From assembly GCF_014192015.1 (NCBI RefSeq), contig NZ_JACHXJ010000004.1, positions 62,001 to 126,000 of the forward strand: a stretch of 64,000 bases of DNA, read 5' to 3'. This stretch comes from Paenibacillus rhizosphaerae (GTDB taxonomy: Bacteria > Bacillota > Bacilli > Paenibacillales > Paenibacillaceae). The translations under genes were made by a program, and so were the position numbers. The notes beneath the pieces are model-generated. The model was not told the origin of the DNA. It saw only the letters and a list, made by a program, of their open reading frames with translations, and made no database searches. Position 1 is the first letter of the stretch. Each line of letters starts with the position of its first letter. This document shows, piece by piece, positions 16,441 through 24,510 of this stretch.

Positions 16441-17078
16441 TCGTAAACTCCTTCCTCCAACCGGAATGCTGTAAATCCCTCACGCTGCATTTTCTCCACC
16501 GCCTCGGCTGATGAAACGCAGTAAGGTCCACGGCAATACGCGGCAATTTGGGTTCCCTTGGGCAGACTTTGCAGATATTGATGAAGCTCTTCCATGGGAA
16601 CGGATATCGCCCCTGGAATGTGTCCTGCCTCAAATTCATCGGCCGGGCGTACATCCAGCAACATCATGCTGCCTTCGTCCATTTTGCTCAGTACTTCATG
16701 TAATGACAGGGTCTGTACATCCTCACACCGACTCAGAAAGTCGTGTTTCATTCGGGTGATGTCGGCCAGCTGCATATCGCTCATTCGCCACAGAGCATTC
16801 AAAAAACCCTCAATATGAGGACCAGCCAAGGAGTAGATGACATACGTCCCCCGCTTGCTAAACTTCACCAGGCTGGCATCCAGTAAAATTTGGAGATGCC
16901 GCGATACGTTAGCTACGCTCATTTCTGTGGCCTCGGCCAACTTCTCAACGGACTTGGGTCCTTGGGATAATAAATGCATGAGTTCGAGCCGTTTATCGCT
17001 GGACAAGCATTTCCCGATTCGGGCAAACTGCCGGTACAAGTCGTCTTTGAAAGCACGAACGGGAAGATCGTGGTCCAT
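16413..17078 (-). CDS. ArsR-family repressor fused to a rhodanese domain
   Basis: ATG 17078 is chosen after AAGGCGGTGG; 221 residues. Residues 10-95 form an ArsR/SmtB winged helix (IGKCLSSDKRLELMHLLSQG, VANVSRHLQILLDASLV). Residues 118-221 are a rhodanese domain with LLDVRPADEFEAGHIPGA and active-site loop YCRGPYC (Cys182, Cys187). ArsR proteins leave DNA when a metal or reactive sulfur species modifies them. Here the fused rhodanese suggests sensing of persulfide made by the downstream cysteine desulfurase. A long palindrome in front of the gene is the likely autoregulatory operator. It heads the operon with the desulfurase and MFS genes. Confidence 0.9.
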   Translation of the reverse strand: MDHDLPVRAFKDDLYRQFARIGKCLSSDKRLELMHLLSQGPKSVEKLAEATEMSVANVSRHLQILLDASLVKFSKRGTYVIYSLAGPHIEGFLNALWRMSDMQLADITRMKHDFLSRCEDVQTLSLHEVLSKMDEGSMMLLDVRPADEFEAGHIPGAISVPMEELHQYLQSLPKGTQIAAYCRGPYCVSSAEAVEKMQREGFTAFRLEEGVYEWREYQTQR

Positions 17079-17095
17079 ATCTATCCACCGCCTTG

Positions 17096-17127
17096 CTATA
17101 ATATTCAATTAATTGATTGAATTATAG
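17096..17127. promoter_or_regulatory. palindromic operator of the ArsR-rhodanese operon
   Basis: A near-perfect 32-base inverted repeat: outer arms CTATAAT / ATTATAG and inner arms ATTCAAT / ATTGAAT around TAATTG. ATTCAA-N6-TTGAAT is the classic ArsR-family operator form. It lies 18 bases before the start codon of the repressor gene. Confidence 0.8.
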
Positions 17128-17430
17128 TCGCGGTTATCTTTGACCGTCAAGGTAATAATGAGTTCAATGCTTGACTAGTTTTTACGAAAGTTCCCATGAA
17201 GGTTAGGCAAACCTGTCTTGAATGGGTAATGAATGATAGCTAACTTGCTTCCTTTATCCGCGGACTGTGTTAGTCTTAGTAATAAATTGCTAATTACCTG
17301 GTTGAAAATGTATTTTTAGGAATGATTGGTTTTTTGGTAAAATAGGATACCAGGTGGGAAAATACCTGCCGCCAGAAAGAGAAAGTATGAAGGGGACAAC
17401 ATTCGGCATTGACCGAGAAGGGGAGGACAC
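17128..17430. other. intergenic region before the amino-acid ABC operon
   Basis: About 300 bases between two divergent operons. The ribosome binding site GGGGAGG at 17419-17425 is clear. No convincing promoter pair, riboswitch or small gene was recognised; TTGAAA at 17302 lacks a good -10 at proper distance. Confidence 0.4.
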
Positions 17431-18882
17431 ATGAAATCATCCATAAAGGTATCATTATTGTCATTAGCGCTGCTGCTCCTCGTAGTGACCGGATGGTCCG
17501 GTTGGACGGGAAGCGCCGCAGCTGCGCCGGATTCCGGCAAAACCTATGTCATTGGTACCGACATTACGTTTGCTCCGTTTGAGTTTCAGGACGTCAGCGG
17601 CAAGTTTGTCGGGATCGACATGGATCTGATGGAGGCCATCGCCAAAGATCAGAATTTTAAATATGAGATCAAGCCGCTGGGCTTTAACGCAGCCGTCCAG
17701 GCGCTGGAGGCGAACCAGGTGGACGGTGTCATCGCAGGGATGAGCATTACCGACGAACGGAAGCAGAAATTCGACTTTTCCGAGTCCTATTTCGAATCCG
17801 GCGTGGTGATGGCCATCAGTGAAAGTAATAACAACGTTAAGACCTACGAGGATTTAAAAGGGAAAAAAGTAGCCGTAAAGACCGGTACAGAAGGCTACAG
17901 CTTCGCCGAATCCATCGCCTCGAAATACGGGTTTACCATCGTCCCGTTCGACGATTCCTCGCAAATGTACGACGATGTCAAAACTGGAAACTCCGTGGCC
18001 TGCTTTGACGATTACCCCGTGCTGGCTTATGGCGTGAACCAGAACAATGGACTCAAGATCGTAACCGAGAAGGAAGCAGGCGGCTCCTACGGCTTTGCGG
18101 TCAGCAAAGGCAAAAATCAGGAGCTGATGCAAAAGTTCAATACCGGTCTGACCAATCTCAAAGCCAGCGGGGAGTATGACCAGATTCTCGAGAAGTATCT
18201 CGGTGAAAATGCATCCGGACCCGCGAACCAAAGCCGCTGGGGACTGATTCAGGATTCGCTGCCACCGCTGCTGACGGGACTGGGCAAGACGCTGCTGTAC
18301 ACGATCGTATCGCTGTTCTTCGCCTTTATCCTGGGGTTGATCTTCGGCTTTATGAAGGTGGGACGCAATAAGTTCCTCCGCGGCTTGGCGACGGTATTTG
18401 TCGATGTTTTCCGCGGCATTCCGCTGATCGTCCTTGCCTTCTTTATTTACTTCGGTATTCCGCAGGCATTCGGCTTCACGATGCCGCTGTTCCTGGCGGC
18501 CATTCTGACGCTCACTCTGAATGCTGGTGCGTATGTAACGGAAATCATCCGGGGCGGCATACAGTCGATCGACCGCGGCCAAATGGAAGCGGCCCGTTCG
18601 CTCGGTTTACCGTACCGCAAGGCGATGATGAAGATCATCATCCCGCAGGCGATCCGCGTCATGATTCCGGCGTTTATCAACCAGCTGGTCATTACGCTGA
18701 AGGATACGTCGATTCTGTCGGCGATCGGTCTGGTCGAGCTGACCCAATCCGGTAAAATTATTATCGCCAGAACGTTCTCGTCATTTGATATTTGGCTGGT
18801 CGTAGCCATCATGTATTTGATCGTCATTACGATCTTAACGAAACTTTCGGGCTTCTTGGAAGGGAGGTTGCGTCGTGGGTAA
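17431..18882 (+). CDS. amino-acid ABC transporter, substrate-binding protein fused to permease
   Basis: Protein of 483 residues with two parts. A cleavable signal peptide (residues 1-32, ending SAAAAPD) precedes a type-3 solute-binding domain (about 38-265) with YVIGTDITFAPFEFQ, GFNAAVQALEANQVDGVIAGMSIT and KKVAVKTGTEGY. A polar-amino-acid permease domain follows (about 280-480) with the EAA-type motif EAARSLGLPYRKAMMKIIIPQAIR. Fusions of this sort are known for Firmicute glutamine, arginine or histidine importers; the binding protein stays tethered outside the membrane. The ATPase gene overlaps by eight bases. The substrate, most likely glutamine or a basic amino acid, is not proven by the residues seen. 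Confidence 0.92.
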   Translation: MKSSIKVSLLSLALLLLVVTGWSGWTGSAAAAPDSGKTYVIGTDITFAPFEFQDVSGKFVGIDMDLMEAIAKDQNFKYEIKPLGFNAAVQALEANQVDGVIAGMSITDERKQKFDFSESYFESGVVMAISESNNNVKTYEDLKGKKVAVKTGTEGYSFAESIASKYGFTIVPFDDSSQMYDDVKTGNSVACFDDYPVLAYGVNQNNGLKIVTEKEAGGSYGFAVSKGKNQELMQKFNTGLTNLKASGEYDQILEKYLGENASGPANQSRWGLIQDSLPPLLTGLGKTLLYTIVSLFFAFILGLIFGFMKVGRNKFLRGLATVFVDVFRGIPLIVLAFFIYFGIPQAFGFTMPLFLAAILTLTLNAGAYVTEIIRGGIQSIDRGQMEAARSLGLPYRKAMMKIIIPQAIRVMIPAFINQLVITLKDTSILSAIGLVELTQSGKIIIARTFSSFDIWLVVAIMYLIVITILTKLSGFLEGRLRRG

Positions 18883-19603
18883 AATCAGGGTTGAAGGATT
18901 AAAGAAGAGCTTCGGCGCTAACCAGGTGCTGAAGGGGATCGATATGCAGGTGAAGGAAGGCGAGGTCGTGTGCGTGATCGGCCCTTCCGGTTCCGGCAAA
19001 AGTACGTTTCTCCGCTGCATCAATCGGCTTGAGGACATCACTGCAGGCCGGGTCATCGTGGATGACCAGGATCTGAACGATTCAAAGACGGACATCAACA
19101 AGGCGCGTGAAAACATCGGCATGGTGTTCCAGCATTTTAACCTGTTTCCGCATTTCAACGTGCTGAAGAACATCATGTTCGCTCCGATGGAGCTGGGCAA
19201 GATGAACGCGAAGCAGGCGCGCGAAACGGCGATGCGTCTGCTGGAGCGGGTCGGACTCGCCGACAAGGCGGACGCGTTCCCGAGCCAGCTGTCGGGCGGG
19301 CAGAAGCAGCGGGTGGCGATCGCCCGCGCACTCGCGATGAATCCCGACGTCATGCTGTTCGACGAGCCGACGTCCGCGCTCGACCCCGAGATGGTCGGCG
19401 AGGTGCTCGGCGTCATGAAGGATCTGGCCCGCGAAGGCATGACGATGATAATCGTCACGCACGAGATGGGCTTCGCCCGCGAAGTGGCGGACCGGGTCGT
19501 CTTCATGGACGGCGGCTACATCGTTGAGGAGGGGCCGCCGGAGGAAGTGTTCGGCCGGCCGAAAAACGAGCGTATGATCAGCTTCCTGGAGAAGGTGCTG
19601 TAA
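18875..19603 (+). CDS. amino-acid ABC transporter ATP-binding protein (GlnQ-like)
   Basis: Protein of 242 residues from GTG 18875, preceded by GGGAGG inside the permease gene. It has Walker A GPSGSGKST, the Q-loop FQHFNLFPHFNVLKN, signature LSGGQKQR, Walker B VMLFDEPTSALDPEM and the H-loop VTHEM, all intact. The size and sequence match the GlnQ/ArtP group that powers polar amino-acid uptake. Its overlap with the fused binding protein-permease gene shows they form one importer, working as a dimer with two copies of each. Confidence 0.94.
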   Translation: MGKIRVEGLKKSFGANQVLKGIDMQVKEGEVVCVIGPSGSGKSTFLRCINRLEDITAGRVIVDDQDLNDSKTDINKARENIGMVFQHFNLFPHFNVLKNIMFAPMELGKMNAKQARETAMRLLERVGLADKADAFPSQLSGGQKQRVAIARALAMNPDVMLFDEPTSALDPEMVGEVLGVMKDLAREGMTMIIVTHEMGFAREVADRVVFMDGGYIVEEGPPEEVFGRPKNERMISFLEKVL

Positions 19604-19668
19604 GCAAGCCATAGCGTATGTGAGCTGAGTACGTGATGAACCGTTACCGGTGATCACAGCGGTTTGAA

Positions 19669-20058
19669 TTGGATGAGAGCCTGGTCGGGCAGCGTTGGCT
19701 GCCTGGCCGGGCTTTTTTGCTCACGGCAGTGATTTTGGCCGCAGCGTGGATGCCTTCCTGGCCCATTTCGGAAGGCGCATTCGCGGACAATTCCGCGTCG
19801 ATGGCCGTAACGCTGATGAATGTGGTGCTGTTGGTGCTGACCGGTGCATACGGGTGCCAACGCGTCCGGTGGTACCGCGCGCTGCTGGATTCGGTATTGG
19901 TGATTGCAGCGCAGTTCGCGGGTGCAGGCATCGCCACGCTTATTGGAAATGCGCCCGCCGGGCTGTTTGACTCCATCGTGGTGGAGGGGCTGCTTTTAGT
20001 GTGCATCAGCGCGGTCTTGTTTGTGATTTTTAGAGTGGTGCGGTGGATGATAAGGTAA
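19669..20058 (+). CDS. hypothetical small membrane protein (start uncertain)
   Basis: The open frame begins at TTG 19669 without a visible ribosome binding site and codes for up to 129 residues. Codon use is GC-rich at third positions like its neighbours. Three or four hydrophobic segments are visible (about 15-30, 45-62, 72-92 and 105-125), which argues that it is, or was, a real membrane protein. A terminator-like hairpin covers the first codons, so the true start could be further in, or the frame could be the 3' remnant of a larger gene. I do not recognise a family. Confidence 0.45.
   Translation: MDESLVGQRWLPGRAFLLTAVILAAAWMPSWPISEGAFADNSASMAVTLMNVVLLVLTGAYGCQRVRWYRALLDSVLVIAAQFAGAGIATLIGNAPAGLFDSIVVEGLLLVCISAVLFVIFRVVRWMIR
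19678..19718 (+). terminator. hairpin after the ABC operon, overlapping the next reading frame
   Basis: GGGCAGC / GGCTGCC core with imperfect outer pairing AGCCTGG / CCGGGCT, followed by TTTTTT. It would end the ABC operon. It also falls on the first codons of the open frame at 19669, so one of the two readings, or the chosen start of that frame, may be wrong. Confidence 0.6.
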
Positions 20059-20107
20059 GGCTGAATGGTGCGGAAGTAAAATAGGATTATTTTGAAAAAC
20101 AAGGCCA

Positions 20108-20136
20108 AGCCCGCTACATGCGGGTTTTGGTCTTTT
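20108..20136 (+). terminator. short rho-independent terminator
   Basis: CCCGC / GCGGG with loop TACAT, then TTTTGGTCTTTTT. It separates the hypothetical membrane protein gene from the PadR operon. Confidence 0.6.
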
Positions 20137-20146
20137 TGCTATTGCA

Positions 20147-20167
20147 ATATACAGTGACACTGTATAT
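20147..20167. promoter_or_regulatory. perfect palindrome, PadR operator
   Basis: Ten-base arms ATATACAGTG and CACTGTATAT are perfectly complementary around a single central A. A further half-like copy AGTATACAGT follows at 20173-20182. It lies 60-80 bases before the PadR gene, the expected place for autorepression. Confidence 0.8.
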
Positions 20168-20225
20168 AGTGTAAGTATACAGTTGAACGATATAAAGTGT
20201 GACTGAGCAAAAGGGAGGCACTTCA

Positions 20226-20564
20226 TTGAGCAGAGATAAACATTTACCGCTGACCGAAACGGTATATTATATTTTGTTGGCGCTGCTGGAACCGGCGCAT
20301 GGCTATTTGATTATGCAGAAGGTGGAGGTGCTCAGCGCGGGGCAGGTCCGGATGGCGGCCGGCACGCTGTACGGGGCGGTGGACAATCTGCTGAAGCAGA
20401 GATTTATTCAGCCAACCGCGAGCGAGGACAGCCGCCGAAAGGTGTATGTCATCACGGATCTGGGACGGGAAATATTGAGGCAGGATTACGAGCGGATGCG
20501 GCACATGATCGAAGTGACCGATTTGCAGTGGGGCAAGGAGGAGTTGCAGCATGAAAAAATATAA
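20226..20564 (+). CDS. PadR family transcriptional regulator
   Basis: TTG 20226 follows GGGAGG at a good distance and gives MSRDKHLPLTETVYYILLAL; 112 residues. The PadR winged helix is clear: ILLALLEPAHGYLIMQKVE, then AAGTLYGAVDNLLKQRFIQP and the wing SRRKVYVITDLGREIL. The short C-terminal helix is of the dimerising PadR-s2 type. The palindrome at 20147 probably binds this protein. The gene overlaps the DUF2812 gene by 14 bases, a pairing seen often in Bacillales. Confidence 0.92.
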   Translation: MSRDKHLPLTETVYYILLALLEPAHGYLIMQKVEVLSAGQVRMAAGTLYGAVDNLLKQRFIQPTASEDSRRKVYVITDLGREILRQDYERMRHMIEVTDLQWGKEELQHEKI

Positions 20565-21165
20565 AATTTTTACGAATTTGGACCAGGAAGAACAGTGGCT
20601 GAACGACATGGCCCGGCAAGGCTATACGCTCGTCCGGAAATCCTTCGGCTATCAATTCGAGCGAAGCGCACCGGAAGAAGCCAATTACCGGATCGATTTC
20701 CGCACGTTTAAGAATCAGCGGGACTTCGAGGATTATGTCGCCCTGTTCGAGGACAGCGGTTGGACGCATGTCGCCGGTACGAAGGGGTCGGGGGCGCAGT
20801 ATTTTAAGCAGAACGGTAACCAGGGGAATGAAGATATTTTCTCCGATACCGACTCCAAGGCGGCCCGGTATAAGCGGATTTCCGACATGTGGATGACGCT
20901 TTGCTGCTGCTTTATCCCGATTTTCGCGGCGCTGATTTCGACCGATGCCATTGACGCGTCCGTCATTCTGAAGCCCCAATCGCTGTATTACACGCCGGGA
21001 TTGTGGGAGATGAACGGTCCAAAATTTTGGCAGGCATTCTTGTTCGAGACGCCGTTCGCGCTGTTCCGCGGGATGATCTGGGCGGTCATCCCGGTCATGA
21101 TCATCGTCTACTCGGTTTTCGCCTACAAAGCCAAAAAGGAATACGACAAATCCCAGCGGCAGTAA
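20551..21165 (+). CDS. DUF2812 domain-containing membrane protein
   Basis: Protein of 204 residues. The N-terminal half is a DUF2812 domain (MKKYKIFTNLDQEEQWLNDM, GYTLVRKSFGYQFERS, YRIDFRTFKNQRDFEDYVALFEDSGWTHVA). Two membrane helices follow (about 115-135 and 165-192). Start codon lies inside the end of the PadR gene, after GGAGG, so translation is coupled. DUF2812 proteins with PadR partners are common in Firmicutes and of unknown function; a role in envelope or drug stress is only a guess. Confidence 0.88.
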   Translation: MKKYKIFTNLDQEEQWLNDMARQGYTLVRKSFGYQFERSAPEEANYRIDFRTFKNQRDFEDYVALFEDSGWTHVAGTKGSGAQYFKQNGNQGNEDIFSDTDSKAARYKRISDMWMTLCCCFIPIFAALISTDAIDASVILKPQSLYYTPGLWEMNGPKFWQAFLFETPFALFRGMIWAVIPVMIIVYSVFAYKAKKEYDKSQRQ

Positions 21166-21186
21166 TCATGTCGATTGGGAGCCAAT

Positions 21187-21223
21187 AGGGGGATGCTGCG
21201 CTTGCAGCCGTCGTCCCTTTTTT
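21187..21223 (+). terminator. rho-independent terminator of the PadR-DUF2812 operon
   Basis: Core GCTGC / GCAGC with loop GCTT, extended by GGGGAT pairing with GTCCC across a small bulge, then TTTTTTT. Confidence 0.65.
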
Positions 21224-21282
21224 TAGTGAATGGCAGCCAGGTTGGCAACATCGGTTTACGGCTTGGCGGAGTGCCAGGGCCT

Positions 21283-21310
21283 CTTTAATCTTTCTTTAGG
21301 TTTCCTTTAA
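21283..21310 (+). promoter_or_regulatory. three 11-bp-spaced direct repeats, OmpR-family response regulator box
   Basis: CTTTAA (21283), CTTTAG (21294) and CTTTAA (21305) lie exactly 11 bases apart. This geometry is typical of OmpR/PhoB-family response regulators such as PhoP or VanR. The box ends ten bases before the weak -35 of the ligase operon, an activator position. Confidence 0.6.
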
Positions 21311-21319
21311 TATTAATTT

Positions 21320-21348
21320 CTGTTTGCTTAACATCCTCTCCCTATAAT
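21320..21348 (+). promoter_or_regulatory. promoter of the D-Ala-D-Ser ligase-like operon
   Basis: Perfect -10 TATAAT at 21343-21348 with a poor -35 CTGTTT at 21320-21325 and a 17-base spacer. A weak -35 with direct repeats just upstream is what an activator-dependent promoter looks like. Confidence 0.6.
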
Positions 21349-21419
21349 CAAAAGCATCTTAGGTTCACGCTCAGGCGCTCACGCGGAGCGGGCACCGGAC
21401 CGGAAATGGGGAGAAAGAG

Positions 21420-22481
21420 ATGCAGAAAAAAACGATCGCCGTGCTGTTCGGCGGCTGCTCAACAGAATACGAAGTATCGCTGCAATCGGCGGCTTCCGTC
21501 ATAGATTCTTTGGACAAGGCCAAATATGAGCTGGTGCTCATCGGCATTACCCGGGAGGGAGCCTGGCTGAGGTATCATGGAGATCCGGAGGGAATCCGCG
21601 GGGACCGCTGGCATCAGCATCCCGGGTGCATCCCGGCATTTCTGCCGCCAAGCAGGGAAATAGGCGGAATCGTGGAGTTGGTTGGGACGGAATACCGGAT
21701 GACGCAAGTGGACGTCGTCTTCCCGGTTCTTCACGGCAAAAATGGGGAAGACGGCACGCTGCAAGGGCTGCTGGAGCTGTCGGGTATTCCTTTTGTCGGC
21801 TGCGGCACGCTGTCCTCTGCCCTTTGTATGGACAAGGAGGTCGCCGGCAAGCTGGTCAAGGCGGCCGGTGTGAATGTGGCGGATTCGGTGACGGTCCACG
21901 CAGGAGACGACTTGTATGCGGCGGCTAAATCGGCTGAGACGCTCGGCTATCCCGTCTACGTTAAACCGGCCAAGTCCGGTTCCTCCTTCGGTATCACGAA
22001 GGCGTACGACAGACTGGCGCTGATGGACGGCATCCGTGAGGCGCTGCAGCATGACGACAAGGTGGTGGTCGAGCAGAACATTGCCGGTTTTGAGGTGGGC
22101 TGCGCGGTCCTGGGTCATCGGGAACCGTTTATTGGGGAAATCGATGAGATCGAGCTGCAGGGCGAGTTTTTTGACTATACGGAAAAATATCAGCTGATTT
22201 CTTCGACGATCCACCTGCCTGCACGGGTTTCGGAGGAAACGGCGAAACGGGTCAAAGAAACTGCGCGCCGCATCTACCGGACGCTCGGCTGCCGCGGCTT
22301 GGCCCGGGTGGACATGTTTATAACCGAAGGGGACCGGATCGTATTCAATGAAGTGAACACGATGCCGGGCTTCACGGCGGCGAGCCGTTATCCGAACATG
22401 ATGCGGGCCAGCCACCTGCCGTATCCGGACCTGATGGACCGGCTGATCCAGCTGGCCGAAGCGATGGAGGTGGTCCGATGA
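21420..22481 (+). CDS. D-alanine--D-serine (VanG/VanC-like) or D-alanine--D-alanine ligase
   Basis: Protein of 353 residues, ATP-grasp ligase. Long stretches match the VanG type as I recall it: STEYEVSLQSA, VFPVLHGKNGEDGTLQG, LSSALCMDK (132-139), KSGSSFGITK, FEVGCAVLG, and NEVNTMPGFT. The omega-loop FDYTEKYQLIS (251-261) carries the EKY element found in D-Ser ligases such as VanC and VanG and lacks the VanA-type loop for D-lactate. D-Ser ending precursors lower glycopeptide binding. The next genes encode a VanXY-like peptidase and a racemase, which supports the D-Ser reading. A plain Ddl function is still possible. It sits behind OmpR-type repeats. Confidence 0.85.
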   Translation: MQKKTIAVLFGGCSTEYEVSLQSAASVIDSLDKAKYELVLIGITREGAWLRYHGDPEGIRGDRWHQHPGCIPAFLPPSREIGGIVELVGTEYRMTQVDVVFPVLHGKNGEDGTLQGLLELSGIPFVGCGTLSSALCMDKEVAGKLVKAAGVNVADSVTVHAGDDLYAAAKSAETLGYPVYVKPAKSGSSFGITKAYDRLALMDGIREALQHDDKVVVEQNIAGFEVGCAVLGHREPFIGEIDEIELQGEFFDYTEKYQLISSTIHLPARVSEETAKRVKETARRIYRTLGCRGLARVDMFITEGDRIVFNEVNTMPGFTAASRYPNMMRASHLPYPDLMDRLIQLAEAMEVVR

Positions 22482-23302
22482 TCGGGGTTGTAGGCACAGA
22501 AGGCCGCGTGATTCATATCCAGCCGGGCATGGTGTACCGGGGACACCTGACCCTCATTAACAGCGAGCACCCGCTTCGCCAGGCGCCTTATTCCAAGAGC
22601 CTCGCGCCTGTGGAATCACTCGCTCATGCCAGCACTCATGAACGGGTGATGCGTCTGGAGCGCAAGTGCCTGGAGCAGCTTGAGGCGCTGCTGGATGCCT
22701 GCGGGGGCCGAAGCAGCATCGGAGTAGTCAGCGGCTACCGAACCGCTATGGAGCAGCAGCGCATCTATGACCGATCGCTGGTGGAGAACGGAGAGATTTT
22801 TACAGCGAGCTACGTGGCTCGTCCCGGAGAAAGCGAACACCAGACCGGGCTGGCGGCCGATGTAGGCGATAAGCATACGGGGGTCGACTATTTATGCCCG
22901 TCGTTTCCGCAGGGCGGCGTTTATGCCTCCTTCCGAGAGCTTGCAGCGGAGCATGGCTTCATCCAGCGTTACAAGCAGGGCAAAGAGCATCTCACGCACA
23001 TTGCCTGCGAGCCTTGGCATTTTCGCTATGTGGGCGTGCCGCATGCCATCCTTATGGAGCAGTATGGGATGTGCCTGGAGGAATACACAGACTACTTGAA
23101 GCAGTTTACCTTGAAGGGTCCTCATCTGTTCAAGAAGGTAAAGGAACATCTCGTGGAAATATACTTTGTCCCTGTGCATGAAGATGAGCAGGTGCTGACG
23201 ATTAAGGTCCGCCCTGAGACGAGGGTGGAGTGCTCGGGGAACAATGTGGACGGCTGCATCATCACCATCTTCCATGATTTGCGGAAGGGGCTGGTGGGTT
23301 GA
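22478..23302 (+). CDS. VanXY/VanY-like zinc D,D-peptidase
   Basis: Protein of 274 residues whose ATG overlaps the ligase stop. The peptidase M15B core has SGYRTAMEQQ (Arg88), SEHQTGLAADVG (His121, Asp128 zinc ligands) and EPWHFRYVG (catalytic Glu178, zinc His181). These enzymes cut D-Ala-D-Ala dipeptides or the terminal D-Ala of pentapeptides, which removes the vancomycin target. No signal peptide or membrane anchor is present, so it should be cytoplasmic like VanXY. About 75 residues extend past the core, as in VanXY-G. It lies between ligase and racemase, all coupled by overlapping codons. Confidence 0.88.
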   Translation: MIGVVGTEGRVIHIQPGMVYRGHLTLINSEHPLRQAPYSKSLAPVESLAHASTHERVMRLERKCLEQLEALLDACGGRSSIGVVSGYRTAMEQQRIYDRSLVENGEIFTASYVARPGESEHQTGLAADVGDKHTGVDYLCPSFPQGGVYASFRELAAEHGFIQRYKQGKEHLTHIACEPWHFRYVGVPHAILMEQYGMCLEEYTDYLKQFTLKGPHLFKKVKEHLVEIYFVPVHEDEQVLTIKVRPETRVECSGNNVDGCIITIFHDLRKGLVG

Positions 23303-24510
23303 GGGCGCATCGTCTTCGGGCAGAGACGTTCCCTGTGAGATGGGAATACTCGCTTACTTCTCCAAGCGAAAAGAGAGAGGCCCGGCCTACCTTATCCCAC
23401 CGGGCGTGGGCGGAAATCCAACTGGAGCACTTGCGGCATAACGCCGTGGAACTTCAGCGGATTCTCCCGTCCGGGTGCCGCCTGATGGCGGTGGTCAAAG
23501 CCAATGCGTACGGACACGGCATTGTAGGAATCGCGCGGTATCTGAACCGTTCGGGGATTCACTGCTTCGCCGTGGCGGAAATCGGGGAAGGGATCCTTTT
23601 GCGGGAACAGGGCATCCAGGGAGAAATTCTAATCCTTGGCTACACCGATCCAGAGAGGGCCGCTGATTTGGCCAGGTACCATCTGACGCAGACGATGGTA
23701 AGTTTGGAATACGGGCAGGCCTTGGAAGCGCGCGGTATCGACCTGGAGGTTCATGTCAAAATCGATACCGGCATGAACCGGCTCGGGGTACCCCACCAAG
23801 ATACGGAGTCGATTCTGCGGTGCTTTGACTTTGTTAATCTTCGGGTGACGGGCATATTCAGTCATTTGTCCATGTCAGACGGACTTGGGCCGGAGGAGAC
23901 CGAATTTACGCGCCGGCAGATCGCCCACTTTGATGGTGTGATCGCGCAAATCAAGGAAGCGGGCATCGATCCAGGCCTTGTGCATCTGCAGAGCAGCTAC
24001 GGCATGCTGAATTACCCGGAGCTGCGCTATGACAGGGCCCGTCCGGGGATCGCGCTGTACGGCCTGCTCAGCCAGGAGGGCGACGCTGTGCGGTGCCAGG
24101 CCGAATTGCGGCCTGTGTTGGCGCTCAAGGCGACCGTGACGCAGGTGAAGGAGGTGCAGGCCGGCCAGCCGGTCGGCTACGGACGCCGCTTCGTACCTGA
24201 ACGCGATATTCGGATCGCCACGGTATCCATCGGCTATGCCGACGGTGTTCCGAGGATGCTGTCGGACGTGGGCGGACAAGTCCTGATCCGCGGGCAGCGG
24301 GCCCGCATCATCGGCAGCATCTGCATGGATCAGCTAACCGTCGACGTTACCGGCATCGACGGCGTACGGCAGGGTGACACCGTGACGCTGATCGGCCAGG
24401 ATGGCGATGAGCGGATCACCGCCGGCGAGATCGCCGCGTGCTGCGGAACGGTTACCAACGAAATCGTCAGCCGGATTGGCAGCCGGGTACAGCGCATATA
24501 TGTTGAGTAG
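23299..24510 (+). CDS. alanine/serine racemase (VanT racemase-domain-like)
   Basis: Protein of 403 residues beginning with TTG 23299 that overlaps the preceding TGA. The first 34 residues are extra; the racemase starts at RAWAEIQLEHLRHN. The PLP Lys is Lys67 in VVKANAYGHG, and the second catalytic Tyr is in SIGYADGVPRML. This fold type III enzyme interconverts L and D forms of alanine, or serine in VanT. Unlike VanT it has no membrane domain, so it is either a soluble serine racemase that supplies D-Ser to the ligase or an ordinary Alr. Context favours the first. The operon ends at a strong terminator. Confidence 0.88.
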   Translation: MRAHRLRAETFPVRWEYSLTSPSEKREARPTLSHRAWAEIQLEHLRHNAVELQRILPSGCRLMAVVKANAYGHGIVGIARYLNRSGIHCFAVAEIGEGILLREQGIQGEILILGYTDPERAADLARYHLTQTMVSLEYGQALEARGIDLEVHVKIDTGMNRLGVPHQDTESILRCFDFVNLRVTGIFSHLSMSDGLGPEETEFTRRQIAHFDGVIAQIKEAGIDPGLVHLQSSYGMLNYPELRYDRARPGIALYGLLSQEGDAVRCQAELRPVLALKATVTQVKEVQAGQPVGYGRRFVPERDIRIATVSIGYADGVPRMLSDVGGQVLIRGQRARIIGSICMDQLTVDVTGIDGVRQGDTVTLIGQDGDERITAGEIAACCGTVTNEIVSRIGSRVQRIYVE

